Below are positions 7,880-14,184 of a DNA stretch of 48,230 nt, in pieces. Source of the DNA: an uncultured Saprospiraceae bacterium (GTDB lineage: Bacteria > Bacteroidota > Bacteroidia > Chitinophagales > Saprospiraceae); NCBI GenBank assembly GCA_938003955.1, contig CALKXE010000134.1:1-48230 (forward strand), written 5' to 3'. Each line of letters starts with the position of its first letter. Position 1 is the first letter of the stretch. The translations under genes were made by a program, and so were the position numbers. Below the pieces are notes generated by a model. It did not search any database, was not told the origin of the DNA, and saw nothing but the letters and a program-made list of their open reading frames with translations.

Positions 7880-8461
7880 ATGACAGAGACTAAAAAGCGT
7901 TTGCCTAATATATTGACAATGTTGAGAGTTGTACTTGCTATTGCATGTACGTACTTCGCAGTGCAAGGTGATAAGCAGTCTCTAACAATTAGCCTAATAA
8001 TTTTTTTGATTGCTGGGTTTACTGATTTTTTAGATGGCTATCTCGCAAGAAAGTGGAAGACTGAATCTAATTTCGGGCGAATCACAGATCCAATTGCTGA
8101 TAAATTATTGATTCTTGGCGTTTTCTTTTCTTTTTCGATGCATGATGTAGTACCCTTATTATTTACACTAATCATTTCATTTAGAGAGATCTTATTGACT
8201 GTTATCAGATTGGTATTAGCACCTAAGAAAGTAGTCATAGAAGCTGCGCCAAGTGGTAAGTTCAAAATGTTTTTTCAAGGAGGAGCATTGATTACTATCT
8301 ATCTAATGATGATATTCAATAAGCCATTAAAACAGATGTTTAGTGTTAAGACTTTTGAATGGTCGATCTATGGATTATTACTTTGTGTAGTTGCGATTAC
8401 TTTGTATTCAGGGGCCGAGTTTTTCATAAAGAATAAACGGGCAATTAAGAGGTTGATATAA
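7880..8461 (+). CDS. pgsA: CDP-diacylglycerol--glycerol-3-phosphate 3-phosphatidyltransferase
   Basis: This is a 193-residue integral membrane enzyme with the complete CDP-alcohol phosphotransferase signature D49-x2-D52-G53-x2-A56-R57-x8-G66-x3-D70-x3-D74, including all four metal-binding aspartates. The PgsA family makes phosphatidylglycerol phosphate from CDP-diacylglycerol and glycerol-3-phosphate, the first committed step to phosphatidylglycerol and cardiolipin. The N-terminal KKRLPNILTMLRV is the usual PgsA start, and there are about five membrane segments. A phosphatidylserine or cholinephosphotransferase relative is less likely given this N-terminus. A TATCTTTG box lies only 8 bases before the ATG. 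Confidence 0.92.
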   Translation: MTETKKRLPNILTMLRVVLAIACTYFAVQGDKQSLTISLIIFLIAGFTDFLDGYLARKWKTESNFGRITDPIADKLLILGVFFSFSMHDVVPLLFTLIISFREILLTVIRLVLAPKKVVIEAAPSGKFKMFFQGGALITIYLMMIFNKPLKQMFSVKTFEWSIYGLLLCVVAITLYSGAEFFIKNKRAIKRLI

Positions 8462-8602
8462 CTTCGGCTACACTCAGATAGCGTTAAGATTAGCGTTATT
8501 TTTAGTCTAACTGAAAGCGGTGAAACGGTAAGATCACGGATGGAGGCCTAATAAGGGAGCACTAAACGAAGCCGAATCTAGTACACTGAGCGAAGCCGAA
8601 GT
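8461..8602. repeat. Dispersed-repeat-like element (CTTCGGCT...CTCAG family) at the 3' ends of two convergent genes
   Basis: ACTTCGGCTACACTCAG (8461-8477) is an inverted relative of ACTGAGCGAAGCCGAAGT (8585-8602). A third, diverged unit, ACTAAACGAAGCCGAATC, lies at 8561-8578, in tandem with the second at a 24-base step. The motif resembles short dispersed palindromic repeats seen in Bacteroidota genomes. The right part is translated as the last 25 residues of the minus-strand kinase gene. Confidence 0.6.
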
Positions 8603-9436
8603 GTGCTTCATTACCATCAAGAATCCACCACCACCTGCACCATTTAGTTTCATACTGTACGCTCCTGAATCTAAGCCGGACTGCCACATTTGCTTATATT
8701 GTTCTGGGATCATCATACGCATTGTCTTGAATTGTGCGTGACTCAATTCTTTCATTTTGATAGTAAACAATTCCCTATCATCGATTAGGTAACTATCGAT
8801 TAATGTGTCATTGATAGCGGCGATATTTTGCATTTCCATGAGGAATTGTTCGTTTTCGCGCCTTGTCGCTAAGTATGCTTGCACCAGTGGAGCGGTGCTT
8901 CTAGGTATTGATGTATCTACAAGGAAGAGAGACTTGTTTATGTTTTCGTTTATACTATCAAGTAATTCAACTGATTGTGTATTCTGGATTAATATCGGTT
9001 GAGATAAGTATGAGACTAGTGGGTCCACTCCAGAAGAAGAACCATGGTAGCATGACTCTATCAAACCAAGGGTAGATTTCAGTTCTGTGATAGATATACG
9101 TTCTTTGTGTTCATAGAATAGATCATATATAGCGGCAGTTATACTTCCGCTACTTCCTACACCATAGCCTTGTGGGATATTGGATTCAAATGCTAAGCCA
9201 TTAGCTGTTAATCTCTCTAGCTTATCAAAATCAAAACTGTCAATTTTTCCAGCTCTATATATTGTTAGGAGATATTGTTTGAGTTTCTGTATTTCTAGTC
9301 TGCTGTTATGTGATTTGTCATAGATCCAATGTCCTGCAAATTTAGAAAATGGCATTGCCAATGCTTTAGATCCGTGAAGCACCGTGTACTCTCCAAAAAG
9401 CAGAATCTTAGAACAGTATTTTTTATTTTCTTCCAA
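8534..9436 (-). CDS. Mevalonate-kinase-like GHMP kinase
   Basis: This is a 300-residue protein. The start is TTG at 9436: an in-frame stop (TAA) lies two codons upstream, and the homologous N-terminus KILLFGEYTVLHGSKALA begins right after. The GHMP ATP-binding loop is PQGYGVGSSGSITAAI, the catalytic region SSGVDPLVSYL follows, and the C-terminal glycine motif KLNGAGGGGFLMV is intact. In Bacteroidota this family is annotated as mevalonate kinase or GHMP kinase of the isoprenoid pathway; the substrate is not proven by sequence. The last 25 residues (after VMKHT) are encoded by a dispersed repeat and are Ser/Ala/Leu-rich, unlike the normal C-terminal strand-helix of the family. The tail has probably been overwritten. 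Confidence 0.82.
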   Translation of the reverse strand: MEENKKYCSKILLFGEYTVLHGSKALAMPFSKFAGHWIYDKSHNSRLEIQKLKQYLLTIYRAGKIDSFDFDKLERLTANGLAFESNIPQGYGVGSSGSITAAIYDLFYEHKERISITELKSTLGLIESCYHGSSSGVDPLVSYLSQPILIQNTQSVELLDSINENINKSLFLVDTSIPRSTAPLVQAYLATRRENEQFLMEMQNIAAINDTLIDSYLIDDRELFTIKMKELSHAQFKTMRMMIPEQYKQMWQSGLDSGAYSMKLNGAGGGGFLMVMKHTSASLSVLDSASFSAPLLGLHP

Positions 9437-9528
9437 ATGTTATCGCTTCTAAAAATTGAATTCTTAATCAAAGATAACGAATGCAAAAAAATCTAGTATG
9501 TAAGATTAGAATTTGTTTTATTGTTTTT

Positions 9529-10101
9529 TTAAGTGATAGTAGTATTGCTATTAGACCTTTTATTTCCCAAGAATCCAAATGCACTTCCACATACCCCACC
9601 TATGATATGAGCAAACTGAGAAACTTGATCATTACCCATAATTTCGATTACCTCTTTTCCTACAAATAATAGAGCTACAAGAATAAACGTCAAAGGAATC
9701 TGTCCACCGTTAGTATTGGTAAACGATACCAATAGAATAAGCATAAACACAATACCAGATGCACCAAGAAGGCCAGTGTCAAAAAATGTAACATTAAGAA
9801 GTCCTGTTATCAAGGCAGTAATTAATATCATAAATAAAGTAAACTTAGATCCATACTTCTCCTCCATAATAGGACCTAGGAGAAGAATGAATGTCATATT
9901 ACCCAATAAATGGTCTATACTACCATGCCCGATCACATGAGAAAACAAACTAAAAATGGATAGTGGATTCGTAATATCAACAGTAGTTCCCACTGAGAAA
10001 AATCCCATTAAGGTGCCCGCTAAAAATTTATCTAGAAAAAAAATAGCGGTGCAAATCAAAGCAAACGTAAGAATGACTGGAGAATTATATTTGATACTCA
10101 T
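9529..10101 (-). CDS. Rhomboid-family intramembrane serine protease
   Basis: The ATG at 10101 is preferred; a TTG 12 codons upstream would add a polar stretch. The 190-residue product has about six membrane segments. The family motifs are present: HVIGHGSIDHLLGNM in TM2 (His64, Asn68 counted from the ATG), the catalytic serine in GASG (Ser115), and the partner histidine in AHIIGG (His165). Rhomboids cut transmembrane segments of substrate proteins inside the membrane; the substrate here is unknown. It is separate from the MerC-like gene upstream by about 120 bases on the same strand, possibly one transcript. Confidence 0.88.
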   Translation of the reverse strand: MSIKYNSPVILTFALICTAIFFLDKFLAGTLMGFFSVGTTVDITNPLSIFSLFSHVIGHGSIDHLLGNMTFILLLGPIMEEKYGSKFTLFMILITALITGLLNVTFFDTGLLGASGIVFMLILLVSFTNTNGGQIPLTFILVALLFVGKEVIEIMGNDQVSQFAHIIGGVCGSAFGFLGNKRSNSNTTIT

Positions 10102-10224
10102 AACTAATTCATATTGTGTAGATGAAAGATAATCCAATTATCCTCTTGGTCAATAGAAATAAGATAAAGTGTAGGATAAATTAGAGGAAATGGAAATGAT
10201 TACCTCAATATTTAAATGAGTTTT

Positions 10225-10602
10225 TTAAAGTTCCACTCTTTTTGGATGAGAAAGTTTCCAGTTAATCAAGTGACTACCAACGATCATAAGTCCGCCAATA
10301 ATATTAAGAAAGAATAAATCTCCATGCGTTTGTATACCAATGAATAATGTAATAAACCCAGCTAATGCAAGGAATAATGGCATTGGGTTTTTATGAGACT
10401 TGATATAATCACCCATTAATGAATAACCAGCGATTAGTACTCCTATAGACATCATTGTAAAATCAAATGTGTGATTATGTGTGGAGGTGGTCGTCAATCC
10501 TAAAGAAAGTAACAAAGGAAATACAGTACAATGCACAGCACAAAGAGCTGCAGTTATGGCTCCCGCGAAATCAAAATTAAGACCGAAAAATCTACTGATC
10601 AT
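10225..10602 (-). CDS. MerC-domain membrane protein
   Basis: The start is taken as ATG at 10602. A longer frame to 10656 would translate through a perfect tandem DNA repeat and is unlikely. The product is 125 residues with about four membrane helices. The first helix carries AALCAVHCTVFPLLLSLG, the paired-cysteine MerC signature (two Cys separated by three residues) associated with heavy-metal transport. In Bacteroidota this small family is widespread and not tied to mercury operons. It may take part in Zn/Fe or other metal handling, which agrees with a repressor-like tandem operator immediately upstream. Function is inferred from family only. Confidence 0.8.
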   Translation of the reverse strand: MISRFFGLNFDFAGAITAALCAVHCTVFPLLLSLGLTTTSTHNHTFDFTMMSIGVLIAGYSLMGDYIKSHKNPMPLFLALAGFITLFIGIQTHGDLFFLNIIGGLMIVGSHLINWKLSHPKRVEL

Positions 10603-10609
10603 ACTTTTT

Positions 10610-10659
10610 AAATGAAACGTTGTTGCAAATATACAACAAATGAAACGTTGTTGCAAATA
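10610..10659 (-). promoter_or_regulatory. Tandem 22-bp operator-like direct repeat upstream of the MerC gene
   Basis: Two identical 22-base copies occupy 10610-10631 and 10638-10659, a 28-base step. Read toward the gene, each contains TTGCAAC-AAC-GTTTCAT, an imperfect 7-3-7 inverted repeat. The proximal copy ends 7 bases from the ATG. Perfect repetition with dyad symmetry just before a putative metal-transport gene fits a Fur/Zur- or MerR-type binding site; no regulator gene is in the window. Confidence 0.65.
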
Positions 10660-10702
10660 GAAAGTTCATATAATTTTTTGGAATTCATTCAAAAAATACA
10701 AA

Positions 10703-10734
10703 AGCCGTACATATTGGTAAGAATATGTACGGCT
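10703..10734 (-). terminator. Intrinsic terminator of the M43 protease gene
   Basis: A perfect 13-bp stem AGCCGTACATATT (10703-10715) pairs with 10722-10734 around a 6-base loop. On the minus strand a U-rich run follows. It is 44 bases downstream of the stop at 10778. Confidence 0.88.
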
Positions 10735-10777
10735 AATATCAAAGTTATTGTTGCCAATCTAGCAATATTTTAAGAAC

Positions 10778-12502
10778 TTAATTTTTGCTTGTTCTTCCAG
10801 TTTTTGCAACTAGATTTGCTGATTTTTCATCTTTCTCAACATCTAATCCAGCTACCTTAGCTTCTGATAAATCTATACAGAATTTCACTTTTTCTTTCTT
10901 TCCGAAATTACCATCAGATTCGTAGAATAGATCTCCTACTTCATCTAATACAGAGAAGCTACCGTACCCATAGTCACAACACATGCCGTCTCCGTATGAA
11001 TCTTTTACTATAAGCTTATAACAACCATCTTCAAGACAGATTTCTTCGTCGATAGTAGTTCCAATATCATCCACTGTATATCCTCCTCCAGATACTACTG
11101 TTTGTCCAGTGCTTAGATCTTTTATTTTCCAAGTTGTCTCTTCAGGGTAATCATCAAAAGTTAGACTTAGTGTGATATTATAACAGCCTTCTTCTTCTTC
11201 TTCTTCTTCTTCTTCTTCTTCTTCTTCCTCTTCATCACAAACATCACCAATCCCATCATTGTCAGAATCTTCTTGATTAGGATTTGCTACAGTAGGACAG
11301 TTATCTTCTTGGTTGTCTACGCCATCATTGTCTGAATCATTGTTATTCGTGTTGTCACAAGCATCACCAATCCCGTCATTGTCAGAATCTTCTTGATTAG
11401 GATTTGCTACAGTAGGACAGTTATCCTCTTCGTCGTCGACACCATCATTATCAGTGTCTTCTTCTTCCTCCTCTTCCTCTTCTCCGTCATCACTTCCAGA
11501 ACATACATTTCCAATATTATCGATCATATTTTGGAAGTTAGCGGTTACATAGTTATTCATTCTTGCAGCTTGTCCATTAGAGAACATGTACATACATGCA
11601 TCGTTTGTGTAGTCCATATAACTCATATGTAAATCAATAGATCCACATGAAGAAGAATTTGCATTTGGACAACCATAATTAGGCTCAGTTTGATTAGGAG
11701 TATCTGAGACATCATCATCTGAATTACAACCTCCATTGCCCCAGTTATGATCAAGTAGCAAGTAGTGACCTAACTCATGTGTTAATGTACGGCCAAGGTT
11801 ATAAGGAGCCTGTGGGACTACACCACTACATCCTGCACCACTTCCGAATGCAGTTGCGTCGATTACTACACCATCACCGTTTCCTGATCCTCCAAGTGGA
11901 GAATATCCTAACAATCCGGTATTGGCTTGAACAAATATATTTATATATCCAGACCATGTCGAAGATTGATCACCTGTTGTAGCATTGATAGTTACAGCAG
12001 GTTCCCCATCTGCTATACCTGATCCTGCTGGGTGTCCTTGATCTGCAAGACAGAACTTAATACACGCATCACTTGGTGTTACACCAGGATAATTACTCGC
12101 CACAGCATTGAATAGACTTGCATCGGCATTCTGGGCTTGGTAATCGGCATTTAAGATGTCAATTTGGATCTGTGCCAGTGCTTTAAGACAAGTGGCATCA
12201 GGATTACTCAATCCTTGAAAGTGAACCGCGATTGGAAGTACTATCGGTTCTGTACAGTCAACTACGCTTCTAGTCTGTATTAGCTTATTTGTTTTTTCTA
12301 CTCTTTTCTCATAGCTTGCTTTGTAAGCATCATCTTTTATCAATGAGTGCTGATGACCTTCTGTATTACATGTTCTTTGACTGTATGCAGTTAATTCATC
12401 TGAGAGCTCAGTTTGGTTACTTGATTGGGTTACATCTTCTTTGTTACAAGAAGTAAAGAAAAAAGCTGTTGCTATGAAGCAGCAATAAATGATATTTTTC
12501 AT
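10778..12502 (-). CDS. M43-type zinc metalloprotease lipoprotein with thrombospondin type 3 repeats and poly-Glu linkers
   Basis: This is a 574-residue protein. A lipoprotein signal ends in the lipobox FTSC (Cys19). The catalytic domain (about 80-335) resembles pappalysin/cytophagalysin M43 proteases: zinc motif H242-E-L-G-H246-YLLL-D-H252 and a Met-turn in [11 protein letters not shown]. The metzincin glycine (HExxHxxGxxH) is Leu here. Two thrombospondin type 3 calcium-binding repeats follow ([20 protein letters not shown] and the near-identical second copy), bounded by runs of 8 and 15 glutamates. A Cys-rich beta domain (about 440-555; GCYNITLSL ... [18 protein letters not shown]) ends the protein, with no T9SS tail. 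It is expected to be anchored at the outer membrane and to degrade external protein. Confidence 0.88.
   Translation of the reverse strand: MKNIIYCCFIATAFFFTSCNKEDVTQSSNQTELSDELTAYSQRTCNTEGHQHSLIKDDAYKASYEKRVEKTNKLIQTRSVVDCTEPIVLPIAVHFQGLSNPDATCLKALAQIQIDILNADYQAQNADASLFNAVASNYPGVTPSDACIKFCLADQGHPAGSGIADGEPAVTINATTGDQSSTWSGYINIFVQANTGLLGYSPLGGSGNGDGVVIDATAFGSGAGCSGVVPQAPYNLGRTLTHELGHYLLLDHNWGNGGCNSDDDVSDTPNQTEPNYGCPNANSSSCGSIDLHMSYMDYTNDACMYMFSNGQAARMNNYVTANFQNMIDNIGNVCSGSDDGEEEEEEEEDTDNDGVDDEEDNCPTVANPNQEDSDNDGIGDACDNTNNNDSDNDGVDNQEDNCPTVANPNQEDSDNDGIGDVCDEEEEEEEEEEEEEEEGCYNITLSLTFDDYPEETTWKIKDLSTGQTVVSGGGYTVDDIGTTIDEEICLEDGCYKLIVKDSYGDGMCCDYGYGSFSVLDEVGDLFYESDGNFGKKEKVKFCIDLSEAKVAGLDVEKDEKSANLVAKTGRTSKN
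11188..11226. repeat. Trinucleotide microsatellite (CTT x13) encoding poly-Glu
   Basis: Thirteen uninterrupted CTT units on the plus strand correspond to GAA codons on the minus strand, within the longer poly-Glu tract of the M43 protease. Unit length is three, so slippage would change linker length without breaking the frame. A shorter, less pure tract is near 11458-11483. Confidence 0.9.
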
Positions 12503-12830
12503 GTTTGTTAATTTTTAAGTTAAATGAATGCTGAAAAAATTAAGATCGCGAATCTTACATCTATGTGTTTCATGAGAATTAATATCCCCCTAACGGAATG
12601 TGAATAATTTTAAAAATAAAATTGAAGTGCATGGTTTTATTTGTAATCGTGCTTGTTCTTTCGACGTGTGAAAGCAAGTCGATTAAATGTAATTTGGGTT
12701 AAAGTGGGAACAAAGAAAGGAGAAAGGGAGAATGTGAATTGATAGCAATTTGTGAAATATGTTCACTAGCAACTATTGATTGGATAGTGGATATGAGAGG
12801 TAGATATTTTTTATAAAAGCTTAAAAAAAA

Positions 12831-12859
12831 AGAGGACACTCGCAATGCGAATGTCCTCT
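12831..12859 (-). terminator. Intrinsic terminator of the HU gene
   Basis: A 13-bp stem (12831-12843 with 12847-12859, one G-U pair, 3-base loop) is followed on the minus strand by nine U (A-tract 12822-12830). It lies 40 bases after the HU stop. The rest of the 12503-12898 gap shows nothing recognisable. Confidence 0.92.
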
Positions 12860-12898
12860 AAATAGATTTTTTGTTGGATATAATCCAATTAAGTGTTC

Positions 12899-13171
12899 TT
12901 AGTTTACAGACTCACTTAACGCTTTACCAGCTTTGAATTTTACCATAGTTTTTTCAGCTATCTTAATAGTAGCTCCAGTAAGAGGGTTTCTTCCGTCTCT
13001 TGCTTTTCTCACAGATGTAGAAAATGTACCGAAGCCAACAAATGCAGCTTTATCTCCACCTTTCAAAGTACCTTGTATTGCACCGAAAACTGTTGCTACT
13101 GCTTCACCTGCTTGTGCTTTAGTGATACCTGCTCCTTCTGCTACTGCACTGATTAATTCTCCTTTGTTCAT
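12899..13171 (-). CDS. HU-family DNA-binding protein
   Basis: This is a 90-residue protein, the normal HU length. The N-terminal helices (MNKGELISAVAEGAGITKAQAGEAVATVFGAI) form the dimer body, and the beta-arm region carries FVGFGTFSTSVRKARDGRNPLTGATIKI with the conserved proline of RNP that intercalates in DNA. The C-terminus is FKAGKALSESVN. HU bends and compacts the nucleoid and acts in replication and recombination. The gene is monocistronic, with its own promoter and a strong terminator. Confidence 0.97.
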   Translation of the reverse strand: MNKGELISAVAEGAGITKAQAGEAVATVFGAIQGTLKGGDKAAFVGFGTFSTSVRKARDGRNPLTGATIKIAEKTMVKFKAGKALSESVN

Positions 13172-13207
13172 ATTAGTATAATATTTATGAGTTAATTATT
13201 AATGACA

Positions 13208-13259
13208 CAAAAGTAGGCTAACTTAGATATATAAACAAATTTTATATGTAAAATTTGTT
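13208..13259 (-). promoter_or_regulatory. Bacteroidota-type promoter of the HU gene overlapped by a palindrome
   Basis: On the minus strand, TTG (13238-13236), 20 bases, TACTTTTG (13215-13208) fit the Bacteroidota -33/-7 consensus TTG / TAnnTTTG. A perfect inverted repeat with 11-base arms (AACAAATTTTA, 13234-13244, and 13249-13259) and a 4-base centre covers the -33 element. It is positioned like an operator. Confidence 0.7.
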
Positions 13260-13349
13260 GCTAAAACCCAATAAATACGGGCTTTTCAAGGGCTTTTAAA
13301 TGTTAAATATTACAAAATATTATATACTAAGTCATTCATTATCATTTTG

Positions 13350-13380
13350 TTGCATTGATTAACTTCATTCCGTATCTTTG
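13350..13380 (+). promoter_or_regulatory. Bacteroidota-type promoter of the small lipoprotein gene
   Basis: TTG (13350-13352), 20 bases, TATCTTTG (13373-13380) match TTG / TAnnTTTG. The ATG follows at 13413, giving a leader of about 25 bases. Confidence 0.65.
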
Positions 13381-13412
13381 GATAAATATTTTTTGATAAA
13401 AACACGTTTATT

Positions 13413-13628
13413 ATGTTAAAGAAAGCCTTATATACTGGACTTTTAGCGTTTTTTGTGCTCTCAATAAGTACTTCTTTGACGAGTTGTAAAGCGAAAGAAG
13501 GGTGTGGATTAGAAGATAAGTATGCTGCTCCTACTAATAAAGATGGAGGTTTATCGAAGAAAAGGGGAAAATCCAACCTGTTTTCTAAGAAGAAAAGAAA
13601 GAAAATGAAGAAGCGTGGTCAGGGGTAG
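13413..13628 (+). CDS. Tiny lysine-rich lipoprotein
   Basis: This is a 71-residue product. A signal sequence with lipobox LTSC puts the lipidated cysteine at position 25. The mature part is only 47 residues, starting KAKEGCGLEDKYAAPTNKDGG and ending in an extremely basic segment (KKKRKKMKKRGQG). A promoter sits upstream, supporting a real gene. The basic tail could bind lipopolysaccharide, peptidoglycan or nucleic acid, but nothing in the sequence decides this. An opposite-strand frame over the same bases (13310-13576) has no support. Confidence 0.75.
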   Translation: MLKKALYTGLLAFFVLSISTSLTSCKAKEGCGLEDKYAAPTNKDGGLSKKRGKSNLFSKKKRKKMKKRGQG

Positions 13629-13960
13629 TGGATAGACCGCTTCGCTTTAGATCAGTCGACTGTTTCGCTTTTAGATTGCTTGGCTTGTCGATTCTTGAGA
13701 ATTTTTTCTCACTAACTACAATAAGGAATATCCTGTTCTGAAAGGGATAGCGAATATGATACCGTTCAAAGTTAGGGTATTAAGTACATATTTATTTTAT
13801 CACAATCACTCAGCAAATAATATCATTTGTCAAAGAGACTAACCAAAAGATAGGAGGAAGGGTTCGAACACGCTTAGCTCGATCTGGACCTCAGACGCGA
13901 ATGGGGTTCCCAAAAACTTGCACAGTCTCTTATGAATTCTCAGTCGCACAATTCACAAAT

Positions 13961-13993
13961 AAAAAAACCGCACCTCTTTTCAGAAGTACGGTT
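13961..13993 (-). terminator. Intrinsic terminator (minus strand) in the hairpin cluster
   Basis: A 12-bp stem with two G-U pairs (13966-13977 with 13982-13993) and a tetraloop is followed on the minus strand by a run of U from the A-tract at 13961-13967. It is a back-up terminator for the operon ending at 14185. The gap 13629-13960 shows only a short direct repeat of TTCGCTTT and no gene. Confidence 0.75.
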
Positions 13994-14039
13994 ATAAAGC
14001 TGTTTTTGAATACTTAAATTCTCCGATGCCTGCGTCGGA

Positions 14040-14083
14040 TTTTTTCATAAGGTGTTTTTGTATAAAAACACCTTATGAAAAAA
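14040..14083. terminator. Long symmetric hairpin, bidirectional terminator
   Basis: Perfect 20-bp arms (14040-14059 and 14064-14083) surround a 4-base loop. The arm ends are T-runs and A-runs, so either strand gives a stem followed by U. It lies between the plus-strand tiny lipoprotein gene and the minus-strand adhesin operon. Confidence 0.85.
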
Positions 14084-14173
14084 AAGATCCTATTTCCAAC
14101 CCTAAGGTTGGAGGAATTTTGGCGAATGCTCCATCCGCTTGCGGAGGGGTAGTCAAAATTTAGGATCTTTTTT
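14080..14173. other. Three-way-junction RNA-like element with terminal U-tract
   Basis: A perfect 13-bp closing stem (14080-14092 with 14161-14173) encloses two arms: CCAACC-CTAA-GGTTGG (14096-14111), and AATTTTG/CAAAATT (14115-14121 with 14154-14160) that in turn holds a GC-rich hairpin (about 14129-14150). On the minus strand it begins 12 bases after the adhesin stop codon and ends in six U. It may be a composite terminator, an mRNA 3'-end stabiliser or a processed small RNA. Confidence 0.6.
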
Positions 14174-14184
14174 ATTCTTAAAAC

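Noticed and set aside
10603..10656. N-terminal extension of the MerC-like protein
   Set aside because: It would translate the perfect tandem operator-like repeat and adds a sequence unlike the family start; ATG 10602 fits better.
13310..13576. Minus-strand frame opposite the tiny lipoprotein gene
   Set aside because: The plus-strand frame has a promoter, signal peptide and lipobox; the opposite frame has none of these.
13868..13885. GGGTTCGAAC, resembling a tRNA T-loop
   Set aside because: The flanking bases do not form a T-stem on either strand and no cloverleaf or acceptor stem could be built.
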